NCBI GenBank assembly: GCA_013214715.1
Contig: JABSSB010000227.1
Location: forward strand, 1-5,519
Reading direction: 5' to 3'
From: Paracoccaceae bacterium
GTDB taxonomy: Bacteria; Pseudomonadota; Alphaproteobacteria; Rhodobacterales; Rhodobacteraceae
DNA length: 5,519 nucleotides
A program made the position numbers and the translations under genes. Under the pieces are notes generated by a model. The model did no database searches and was not told the DNA's origin. It saw nothing but the letters and a program-made list of their open reading frames with translations. Shown here piece after piece: positions 1 through 5,224 of this stretch. Within the stretch, counting starts at the first letter, position 1. Each line of letters opens with the position of its first letter.

Positions 1-336
1 GCGGTGAAAGAACGGCACACCGATCACGCCGATCAACGCGATGTAAAGAGGCACCAAAGCCACCGACACCGCCATTTGCGGCAAGGTGGCGATCACCGCC
101 GGTGTGATCGAGGCGCCAACAGCGACCCCCAAAATGGTGCGCATGCCCTTCTGCACAGGCGAAAAGCCCTGCATCTGAACCCCCATCAAGGCCGCTACGA
201 GGCACAAGAACATCGGCCCGAACAGGAAGGGCAGCGGCAGGCCCGCCAGCTTGAACAGTCCGGCCCCCGCCCCGGCAATTGCGAGGGTCGCCCCCCGCCG
301 GCCCCATGCCGTGTCGGTCAGTGCCGCCAATGCCAT
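1..336 (-). CDS. AbrB-family (COG3180/PF05145) putative inner-membrane protein, N-terminal part, cut by window edge
   Basis: The minus strand is open from an ATG at 336-334 to the left window edge, giving 112 residues with no stop. The product is hydrophobic, with likely membrane segments near residues 16-31, 41-54, 66-84 and 88-110. Residues 33-41 (LPLPFLFGP), followed by a second helix and a Gly-rich stretch at 69-78 (LGVAVGASIT), match the start of the AbrB/'ammonia monooxygenase' membrane family. Members are usually about 340-370 residues with two repeats of this unit, so about two thirds lies outside the window. The family's biochemical role is poorly defined; E. coli AbrB was named for an effect on aidB expression, and it is not the Bacillus AbrB DNA-binding protein. 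An AGGG stretch at 347-344 gives a modest ribosome site 7 nt before the ATG. It is divergent from the GntR gene, and a promoter overlapped by tandem repeats lies just upstream. The family call is from recognition of the pattern, not a search. Confidence 0.8.
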   Translation of the reverse strand, partial: MALAALTDTAWGRRGATLAIAGAGAGLFKLAGLPLPFLFGPMFLCLVAALMGVQMQGFSPVQKGMRTILGVAVGASITPAVIATLPQMAVSVALVPLYIALIGVIGVPFFHR

Positions 337-365
337 TGTGCCACCCTGCCTTGCTGTTGCATTCT

Positions 366-394
366 TTTGTATCCAACTGTATCCATACGTGCAA
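366..394 (-). promoter_or_regulatory. Predicted sigma-70-type promoter of the AbrB-family gene
   Basis: Read on the minus strand, TTGCAC (394-389) and TACAAA (371-366) are separated by exactly 17 bp. The -10 matches 4 of 6 consensus bases and the -35 carries the TTG core. A start near 359 would leave a leader of about 23 nt before the ATG at 336, enough to hold the weak ribosome site. No equally good plus-strand promoter is visible for the divergent gntR gene; the best is TTGCAT at 357-362 with a poor -10 near 380. Confidence 0.5.
367..386. promoter_or_regulatory. Tandem 10-bp repeat, candidate operator of the GntR regulator
   Basis: Two adjacent 10-mers, TTGTATCCAA (367-376) and CTGTATCCAT (377-386), share TGTATCCA at a spacing of exactly one helical turn. 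The first differs by one base from the palindrome TTGTATACAA, the general shape of sites bound by FCD-type GntR regulators. The pair lies over the -10 and spacer of the predicted minus-strand promoter, where bound protein would block it. The sequence and spacing are directly visible; the binding role is inferred. Confidence 0.45.
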
Positions 395-408
395 GCAATG
401 AGGCAAAG

Positions 409-1071
409 ATGACCAACCGCCCCCAAGACAGCAGCCAGGCACAGGATGCCTACGAACGCCTTCTTGAGCTTGTGCGCAGTGGTGATCTCGTGCCGGGGCT
501 TCGCATTACCGAAACCGATCTGGCCGCACGGCTGGGCATCAGCCGCACACCCATCCGCGAGGCATTGCGGCGGCTGGAGCTTGAAGGTCTGGTGGTTCAC
601 ACGCCCCGGCTAGGCGCCACGATCCGGGTGTTGGATTGGTCCGAAATCACCGAGCTTTACGAAATGCGCGCGGTTCTCGAAGGCACCGCCGCCCGGATTG
701 CGGCGCGGGCAGCCTCGGACGTGGACCTGTCGGAACTGGCGGCAATCAATGCCGATATGGAGGCCGCGGGGCAAGATGGCGCGCGGGTCTACGAATTGAA
801 TCGCCATTTCCACAGCGCGCTGGCCAATGCCGCGCGCAACCGTTTCCTACTGCAATCCATCGAGGCCCTGCAAAAACCGCTGATGATCCTGCGGCCCAAT
901 GTCATGACTGACGCCGCCCGCGCATCCGAAGCCGTGGCCGAACATGCTCAGTTGATCGCCGCGCTGCGCGCACGTGACGCCGACGCCGCCGAAGCCGCGA
1001 TGCGCCAGCATATTGAATCCGCACATCGGCTTAGGCTCAAACAATTACGCGATGCCGGGTTTGACAGCTAG
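409..1071 (+). CDS. GntR-family transcriptional regulator, FadR/FCD subfamily
   Basis: A 220-residue protein, the usual length for FCD-type GntR regulators (about 210-250). Residues 11-74 form the winged helix. The recognition region LAARLGISRTPIREALRRLE (residues 38-57) and the following wing (GLVVHTPRLGATIR) are canonical. Residues 79-213 are the all-helical FCD ligand domain. Its probable metal or ligand residues are N131, H135, H179 and H201, with Asn where many members have Asp; both are common. The reading frame is open upstream to position 4, but that part is antisense to the AbrB-family gene and not protein-like. The ATG at 409 is preferred because GAGG (400-403) lies 5 nt before it and the product then starts at the normal family N-terminus. 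Such proteins usually sense small carboxylic acids or related metabolites and repress nearby genes. The effector cannot be told from sequence. The target is probably the divergent membrane-protein gene, and possibly gntR itself. It is an intact gene. Confidence 0.93.
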   Translation: MTNRPQDSSQAQDAYERLLELVRSGDLVPGLRITETDLAARLGISRTPIREALRRLELEGLVVHTPRLGATIRVLDWSEITELYEMRAVLEGTAARIAARAASDVDLSELAAINADMEAAGQDGARVYELNRHFHSALANAARNRFLLQSIEALQKPLMILRPNVMTDAARASEAVAEHAQLIAALRARDADAAEAAMRQHIESAHRLRLKQLRDAGFDS

Positions 1072-1130
1072 CGCGCCAGCAGCGGATCAATCTCAGATTT
1101 GCGCAGCATGCGCCGCGCAAAACGCCACGC
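1068..1130 (-). pseudogene. Short coding-like C-terminal remnant, unidentified
   Basis: In the minus frame, 20 codons run from 1130 to a TAG at 1070-1068. They read like a real basic protein C-terminus (AWRFARRMLRKSEIDPLLAR). The frame is closed on its upstream side by a TGA at 1133-1131. Beyond that stop, about 35 further codons stay open in the same frame but are Gly-rich and unconvincing. There is no start codon or ribosome site. The TAG overlaps the TAG of gntR (1069-1071) through the shared palindrome CTAG, so the two frames converge with overlapping stops. It may be a gene end left by a deletion, or chance. I do not recognise the family. Confidence 0.2.
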
Positions 1131-1303
1131 TCACAGCACCCTGCCCCCCAGATGCGCCCCGCTGCCCCCCAAGCGCGGCCCAAATGCGATCAGCTGGCCA
1201 GCCTGTCGAAGCCGTGCCGCACCATGTTGGACAGTAAAGCACCCAGATCACGCGGGTGAACCAAGGAACACCTCGCAAAAATCGGCTAAGTGATGGAAAA
1301 GTA
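1072..1303. other. Intergenic stretch with no convincing gene
   Basis: This stretch lies between the gntR stop and the 3' end of the valine tRNA pair. It is GC-rich, with C-runs on the plus strand at 1142-1170. A 7-bp hairpin (TTTGCGC at 1098-1104 with GCGCAAA at 1115-1121) follows gntR but has no T-run, so it is not a clear intrinsic terminator. Downstream of the tRNAs on the minus strand there are T-tracts (TTTT near 1297-1300, TTTTT near 1277-1281) but no paired stem before them. Confidence 0.4.
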
Positions 1304-1379
1304 TGGTGGGTGATGAGAGGCTCGAACTCCCGACAACCTCGGTGTAAACGAGGTGCTCTACCAACTGAGCTAATCACCC
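1304..1379 (-). tRNA. tRNA-Val, anticodon TAC
   Basis: 76 nt with CCA encoded. The acceptor stem GGGTGAT (1379-1373) pairs fully with ATCACCC (1314-1308), followed by discriminator A and CCA. The D arm reads AGCTCAGTTGGTAGAGC. The anticodon stem CCTCG/CGAGG encloses the loop TTTACAC, so positions 34-36 are TAC, reading GUA (and other GUN codons when U34 is modified). The T arm has the TTCGAGC loop. All arms close. It lies 21 bp downstream of a second valine tRNA, and the two are almost certainly cotranscribed. Confidence 0.97.
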
Positions 1380-1400
1380 ATCGGTCCCCGGAGGGAAAGA

Positions 1401-1475
1401 TGGTGGGTGATAAGAGATTCGAACTCCTGACATCTTCGATGTGAACGAAGCGCTCTACCACTGAGCTAATCACCC
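1401..1475 (-). tRNA. tRNA-Val, anticodon CAC
   Basis: 75 nt with CCA encoded. The acceptor stem GGGTGAT/ATCACCC is identical to that of the neighbouring tRNA, with discriminator A. The D loop is one base shorter (AGCTCAGTGGTAGAGC). The anticodon stem CTTCG/CGAAG encloses the loop TTCACAT, giving anticodon CAC, which reads GUG. The T arm has AGGAG/CTCTT with one G-T pair and the TTCGAAT loop. It is the first gene of a two-tRNA unit, transcribed leftward. Confidence 0.97.
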
Positions 1476-1484
1476 GTGCGGGGC

Positions 1485-1513
1485 GATGTAGCCAATGGCG
1501 TCTCAGACTGCAA
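1485..1513 (-). promoter_or_regulatory. Predicted promoter of the valine tRNA pair
   Basis: On the minus strand, TTGCAG (1513-1508) and TACATC (1490-1485) are 17 bp apart. The -10 ends 9 nt before the mature tRNA 5' end at 1475, so transcription would start only 2-4 nt upstream of the tRNA, typical of stable-RNA genes with a short leader. The -10 is a weak match; the call rests mainly on spacing and position. Confidence 0.4.
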
Positions 1514-1709
1514 GAGGGAAAGGCGCAGCAAAACCCATCGATCCGACGTTTTGTGTTTTTGCATGGCCAAACTGAGGATAGCAGACGCGCCGCTGAGCGC
1601 ATATTACCGATGAACCGGCCCGACCGTTTTGAAACACCGCTACTGGTGAATACAGGTTTGATGGCCGACCGGTGCCACCATCTGCCCAAGAAAATGCCAT
1701 GGGACGGAA

Positions 1710-1847
1710 TTAGGCAGATCCACCGCAATCGACGGCTTTGCGTTCAAAAGCCGACAAGGCGCGTTCCAGCGCAGACAATGATGCCGGATAGTTTACTTGG
1801 GCTGTTTGCTCATAGTGGATTTTTACCCGAGTTGCACAGTGTTGGGC
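1710..1847 (-). pseudogene. Unidentified 45-codon coding-like fragment
   Basis: The minus frame is open from 1847, just after two adjacent in-frame TGA codons (1853-1848), to a TAA at 1712-1710. The 45 residues include a likely amphipathic helix (LSALERALSAFERKAVD, residues 24-40) and look more protein-like than the other frames here. There is no usable start codon near its beginning and no ribosome site. It could be the 3' end of a gene whose 5' part was deleted, possibly in the same event that cut the phosphatase fragment just upstream. I do not recognise it, and chance is not excluded. Confidence 0.22.
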
Positions 1848-2085
1848 TCATCAAAGGGTGGACGTGACAGACAGACCATCGAAATCGTTGCAGACCGGAG
1901 CCTAGGAGAAACTTGAAGCCGCCTTCCCCAAGATTGTCAAAATACTGCGTCGGCAGATCGCCTCGCAGCGCGTCCATTGTCAGTTGCAAGACCTGCCTTG
2001 GAGGCTCCTGCGCGTTTGCCGGTAGTCCAATACAAAGACCCAAGGCCAGGATTGCCTTCAGCCTGTCTTTCAGAACCTGTCTCAT
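1810..2085 (-). pseudogene. Truncated alkaline phosphatase / phosphodiesterase-family protein, N-terminal fragment
   Basis: From ATG 2085-2083 the frame reads a clear Sec signal peptide: basic residues 1-10, hydrophobic AILALGLCIGLP at 11-22 and cleavage motif ANA at 23-25. Then comes RQVLQLTMDALRGDLP, resembling the first strand of the PF01663/alkaline phosphatase superfamily core, with D38 as the expected first metal ligand. A typical GEGGF segment follows at residues 53-57. Similarity ends around L61 (near 1903), at a CCTAGG site. The remaining 30 residues to the TGA at 1812-1810 look like junk. Intact members are about 500 residues or more; the Thr/Ser nucleophile segment and the other metal ligands are absent, so the product cannot be an enzyme. 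GAGG lies only 2 nt before the ATG, which is poor spacing; a GTG at 2148 in the same frame is a less likely start. Family call by recognition only. Confidence 0.6.
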
Positions 2086-2299
2086 TGCCTCAAAAATATA
2101 GAAGGACGCGGCGAGAGTTATTCGCCTACAAATGCCTGCGATCAACACAATCTCATGGAACAGACCAACGACTGTCTTTTTCGCTCAGCACAGCGTCTAA
2201 ACATCTTGGAACGACGCAGCGCAGTTTAGGACGGTTTCGACTACAGATCCGACATGCAGACCTTTAGACTGCTTAAAATGTCATATTGTCATGAAGCCA
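2086..2299. other. Intergenic DNA upstream of the phosphatase fragment
   Basis: These 214 bp lie between the lon terminator and the broken phosphatase start, which should once have held the phosphatase promoter. No convincing -35/-10 pair is visible. There is a weak 7-bp inverted repeat, GTCTAAA (2195-2201) and TTTAGAC (2263-2269), with a long spacer. I see no gene in it. Confidence 0.35.
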
Positions 2300-2341
2300 A
2301 AATAAAACAAAGGCTTGCCAGCAATTGAACTGGCAAGCCTT
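2300..2341 (-). terminator. Intrinsic terminator of lon
   Basis: A perfect 12-bp stem, AAGGCTTGCCAG with CTGGCAAGCCTT (arms 2341-2330 and 2321-2310 on the minus strand), encloses an 8-nt loop and is followed on the minus strand by TGTTTTATTT (2309-2300). It begins about 40 nt after the lon TGA. On the plus strand the stem is followed by TCACG, so the signal is directional for lon. Confidence 0.93.
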
Positions 2342-2381
2342 CACGTGATGCCTCGCGACACATTCTAGATTTGGAGACGGA

Positions 2382-4787
2382 TCAATGCGCGACAGCGCCC
2401 GCCCCGTCACCGTCGGCCTTCAGGGCCGCAGCGGCCGCTTCTTCTGCGGCCTCGTCCCATTCCACGGGCTCAGGCACATCGACCAGCGCATGCTTGAGCA
2501 CTTCGGACACATGGCTGACGGGGATGATCTCCAGCCCCTCTTTCACATTGTCCGGGATCTCCGGCAGATCTTTCTCGTTTTCCTGCGGGATCAGCACCGT
2601 CTTGATGCCGCCCCGCAAGGCTGCAAGAAGTTTCTCCTTCAATCCACCGATGGCCAACGCGTTGCCACGCAATGTGACCTCACCCGTCATGGCGATGTCC
2701 TTGCGCACCGGGATCTGGGTCAGAACCGACACAATCGACGTCACCATGGCCAGACCGGCCGATGGACCATCCTTGGGCGTCGCGCCTTCGGGCACGTGCA
2801 CATGGATATCCCATTTGTCAAAGCGCGGCGGTTTGATGCCCAGCTGTGGCGACACAGAGCGGACGTAAGACGACGCCGCCTCAATCGACTCTTTCATCAC
2901 ATCGCCCAGCTTCCCGGTGGTCTTCATCCGGCCTTTGCCCGGCAGGCGCAGCGCCTCGATCGACAGCAGCTCACCGCCGACAGATGTATAGGCCAGCCCG
3001 GTCACAACCCCGATCTGATCTTCCTTCTCGGCCAGACCATAGCGGAACTTCGGCACGCCCAGGAACTCATCAAGGTTGTCACCAGTGACCGTCACGGTCT
3101 CGGCATCGCCCTTGATAATCTTGGTCAGCGATTTCCGCGCCACCTTGGCGACCTCACGCTCAAGGTTTCGCACACCGGCTTCGCGGGTATAAGTGCGGAT
3201 GATGCCGGTCAGCGCGCTGTCTTCCATCTCGAACTCTTTGGCCTTCAGGCCGTGGTTCTTGACCTGCTTGGGCACCAGATGCGCCTTGGCGATCTCGCGC
3301 TTTTCATCCTCGGTATAGCCCGAGAGCGGGATGATCTCCATCCGGTCCAGCAGCGGCCCGGGCATGTTGTAGCTGTTCGAGGTCGTCAGGAACATCACAT
3401 TCGAAAGGTCATATTCCACCTCAAGATAGTGATCTACAAAAGTACTGTTCTGTTCTGGGTCGAGCACTTCGAGCATGGCCGACGCCGGGTCGCCCCGGAA
3501 ATCCTGCCCCATCTTGTCGATCTCATCGAGAAGGATCAGAGGGTTCGTCGTCTTGGCCTTTTTCAGCGCCTGGATGATCTTGCCGGGCATCGAACCGATA
3601 TAGGTCCGACGGTGACCACGGATCTCGGATTCATCGCGCACGCCACCAAGAGAAATGCGGATGAATTCCCGCCCCGTGGCCTTGGCGACTGATTTGCCAA
3701 GCGAGGTCTTGCCCACACCCGGAGGGCCGACAAGGCACAGGATCGGACCTTTCAGCTTCTTCGAGCGTTGCTGAACCGCCAGATATTCGACGATCCGCTC
3801 TTTGACCTTTTCGAGCCCATGGTGATCCGCGTCGAGGATCTTCTGCGCCCGTGGCAGATCCTTCTTCACGCGGGACTTGTTGCCCCACGGGATCGACAAA
3901 ATCCAATCCAGATAATTGCGCACAACCGTGGCCTCAGCCGACATCGGGCTCATATTCTTGAGCTTTTTCAGCTCGCCCTCGACCTTTTCACGCGCTTCCT
4001 TGGACAGCTTGGTCTCGGCGATCTTGGCTTCAAGCTCGGCAATCTCGCCTTCACCCTCTTCGCCATCCCCCAGCTCGCGCTGGATCGCCTTCATCTGTTC
4101 GTTCAGATAATACTCGCGCTGCGTCTTCTCCATCTGGGATTTGACGCGGGTCTTGATCTTTTTCTCGACCTGCAGAACAGACAATTCGCCCTGCATCAGG
4201 CCATAGACCTTTTCCAGTCGGTCGGCGACCGACAGGGTTTCCAGCAGATCCTGCTTGCGGTCCACTTCGATGCCCAGATGCCCTGCCACCAGATCGGCCA
4301 GCTTCGCAGGCTCGGTCGCTTCGGCCACAGCGGCCAGCGCCTCTTCGGGGATGTTCTTGCGCACTTTGGCATAACGCTCGAACTCCTCGCCAACGGTGCG
4401 CAGCAAGGCTTCAAGCGTATCTGGATCGCCCTCATCCTCGCCCAGCGCTTCGGCGCGGGCTTCGAAGAACTGATCGTTTTCAAGGAAATCATTGATCTTT
4501 ACGCGGGTCTGGCCTTCGACCAGAACCTTGACCGTGCCATCGGGCAGCTTCAGCAGCTGTAGCACATTGGCCAACACGCCAAGACGGTAAATGCCGTCTT
4601 CGGTCGGATCATCGTCGGCCGGGTCGATCTGGCTCGACAGCAAAATCTGCTTGTCGTCCTGCATGACCTCTTCAAGGGCCCGGACAGATTTGTCACGGCC
4701 CACGAACAGCGGGACAATCATGTGCGGAAATACCACGATGTCGCGCAAGGGCAGGACGGGGTAGGAATAGTTCAGCGGCTCTGACAT
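2382..4787 (-). CDS. lon: ATP-dependent endopeptidase La (Lon), AAA+ serine protease
   Basis: An intact 801-residue cytosolic Lon that unfolds and degrades misfolded and regulatory proteins in an ATP-driven hexamer. Residues about 10-205 are the substrate-binding LAN domain (starts VLPLRDIVVFPHMIVPLFVG). Residues about 205-310 are the helical, coiled-coil-prone linker, including YYLNEQMKAIQRELG. The AAA+ module has Walker A GPPGVGKT at 354-361, Walker B LILLDEID at 417-424, a sensor-1 Asn at 471 and the sensor-2 region GVRNLER at 538-544. The protease domain has catalytic Ser676 in PKDGPSAG and Lys719 in GGLKEKL. The C-terminus is extended by an acidic, Ala-rich tail (about 771-801) beyond E. 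coli Lon (784 residues). The frame is open to an ATG at 4850, but the ATG at 4787 is chosen: AAGGAG lies 5 nt before it and MSEPLNYSYPVLPLRD is the family N-terminus. It has its own promoter and terminator, so it is probably monocistronic. Confidence 0.99.
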   Translation of the reverse strand: MSEPLNYSYPVLPLRDIVVFPHMIVPLFVGRDKSVRALEEVMQDDKQILLSSQIDPADDDPTEDGIYRLGVLANVLQLLKLPDGTVKVLVEGQTRVKINDFLENDQFFEARAEALGEDEGDPDTLEALLRTVGEEFERYAKVRKNIPEEALAAVAEATEPAKLADLVAGHLGIEVDRKQDLLETLSVADRLEKVYGLMQGELSVLQVEKKIKTRVKSQMEKTQREYYLNEQMKAIQRELGDGEEGEGEIAELEAKIAETKLSKEAREKVEGELKKLKNMSPMSAEATVVRNYLDWILSIPWGNKSRVKKDLPRAQKILDADHHGLEKVKERIVEYLAVQQRSKKLKGPILCLVGPPGVGKTSLGKSVAKATGREFIRISLGGVRDESEIRGHRRTYIGSMPGKIIQALKKAKTTNPLILLDEIDKMGQDFRGDPASAMLEVLDPEQNSTFVDHYLEVEYDLSNVMFLTTSNSYNMPGPLLDRMEIIPLSGYTEDEKREIAKAHLVPKQVKNHGLKAKEFEMEDSALTGIIRTYTREAGVRNLEREVAKVARKSLTKIIKGDAETVTVTGDNLDEFLGVPKFRYGLAEKEDQIGVVTGLAYTSVGGELLSIEALRLPGKGRMKTTGKLGDVMKESIEAASSYVRSVSPQLGIKPPRFDKWDIHVHVPEGATPKDGPSAGLAMVTSIVSVLTQIPVRKDIAMTGEVTLRGNALAIGGLKEKLLAALRGGIKTVLIPQENEKDLPEIPDNVKEGLEIIPVSHVSEVLKHALVDVPEPVEWDEAAEEAAAAALKADGDGAGAVAH

Positions 4788-4792
4788 GCTCG

Positions 4793-4798
4793 CTCCTT
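4793..4798 (-). promoter_or_regulatory. Ribosome binding site that fixes the lon start
   Basis: AAGGAG on the minus strand (4798-4793) lies 5 nt upstream of the ATG at 4787-4785. The alternative in-frame ATG at 4850 has no comparable site and would add 21 residues unlike any Lon N-terminus. Confidence 0.85.
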
Positions 4799-4862
4799 GT
4801 CGTTGGCAAGACGCAGCGGCCCCGATCTCGGCAGCCTGTCGCGTCTCCACTGGGAAGCCTCA

Positions 4863-4891
4863 ATTTGGGTCTGACACCGGGGTGTTTCAAC
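4863..4891 (-). promoter_or_regulatory. Predicted heat-shock (RpoH-type) promoter of lon
   Basis: On the minus strand, GTTGAAA (4891-4885) is followed after 14 bp by ACCCAAAT (4870-4863). This resembles the sigma-32 pattern CTTGAAA, 11-16 bp, CCCCATNT: six of seven defined bases match in each box. Predicted transcription start is near 4856, leaving a leader of about 69 nt. lon is a classic RpoH target in proteobacteria, which supports the reading. The fit to this organism's RpoH consensus is inferred. Confidence 0.6.
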
Positions 4892-4906
4892 CTTGATTTC
4901 AGACCC
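4867..4906. repeat. Nested inverted repeats around the lon promoter
   Basis: The outer arms GGGTCTGA (4867-4874) and TCAGACCC (4899-4906) are a perfect 8-bp inverted pair separated by 24 bp. Inside lies a second inverted repeat, ACACC-GG-GGTGT (4874-4885). The predicted -10 overlaps the left outer arm, the -35 lies between the inner repeat and the right outer arm, and the inner repeat fills the spacer. This could be an operator, a cruciform-prone element, or chance. Confidence 0.5.
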
Positions 4907-5224
4907 GCCTTTCACAATGCCTTGCCCGTCCGGTGACCACAAGCCGCAATCACGCCCCGAGATGCTGCAGCATCGCCGGGCGACAAACCGCGCTATGGCT
5001 GGGCTATGCTGAACCATTCAAGCCAAGACAAAAATGATCACGAAGGCGGCTTATCCTTGCAACCCAAAGCCGCGAACTTGGCAATCATCTCGATACTCGC
5101 TACATCCAAACCGCCTCATGCCCAGCGCCTCCCCTCGCGCCGAGCGCGCATACGACCTGTGAACGGATAGCTCGACCGCCCCGCTTGAAAACGCCGCCAA
5201 ACCCGCTCATTCTCCATTAAAATC
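4892..5224. other. Intergenic region upstream of lon, no convincing gene
   Basis: Between the lon promoter and the IS5 remnant there is no intact gene I can support. Two weak overlapping frames exist. A 54-codon plus frame from ATG 5006 to TAG 5168-5170 has no Shine-Dalgarno site. A minus frame from ATG 5217 to TGA 5040-5038 is interrupted by an in-frame TGA at 5118-5116; its second half (LDVASIEMIAKFAALG) is mildly protein-like. A perfect 14-bp palindrome, GATGCTGCAGCATC, lies at 4961-4974. The stretch may be remains of a neighbour lost when mobile elements arrived. Confidence 0.35.

Noticed and set aside
4..408. In-frame upstream extension of the GntR regulator to an ATG at position 4
   Set aside because: It is antisense to the AbrB-family gene, reads as His/Arg/Gln-rich low-quality protein, and the normal family N-terminus begins at 409 with a Shine-Dalgarno site.
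1098..1121. Hairpin after gntR as its intrinsic terminator
   Set aside because: The 7-bp stem is not followed by a T-run on the plus strand, and only TCT follows on the minus strand.
1256..1444. Plus-strand open frame across the tRNA pair
   Set aside because: It is the antisense of the two tRNAs, and its residues simply reflect the tRNA sequence.
1304..1475. tRNA-Val 3' end as an attachment site for an integrated element
   Set aside because: No second copy of the tRNA 3' segment and no integrase are visible in the window, apart from the similarity between the two tRNAs themselves.
1093..1728. A 211-codon minus-strand open frame
   Set aside because: It runs straight through both valine tRNA genes, so it is an accidental opening rather than a gene.
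1553..1867. A 104-codon plus-strand frame that might look like a transposase piece
   Set aside because: No recognisable motif, no ribosome site and odd composition. The opposite strand carries the better coding-like fragments here.
2195..2269. Inverted repeat GTCTAAA/TTTAGAC as an operator or element end
   Set aside because: Only 7 bp with a 61-bp spacer, and no associated promoter or gene that would give it meaning.
2371..4562. Several long plus-strand frames (including 2385-3692 and 3768-4562)
   Set aside because: They are antisense shadows of lon, whose minus frame has every expected Lon motif and an intact length.
4788..4850. Longer Lon N-terminus from the ATG at 4850
   Set aside because: The extra 21 residues match no Lon N-terminus and would begin only just downstream of the predicted transcription start, without a ribosome site. 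The ATG at 4787 has AAGGAG 5 nt upstream.
5006..5170. 54-codon plus-strand gene upstream of the IS remnant
   Set aside because: No Shine-Dalgarno site, no recognised motif, and it overlaps an equally plausible opposite-strand frame.
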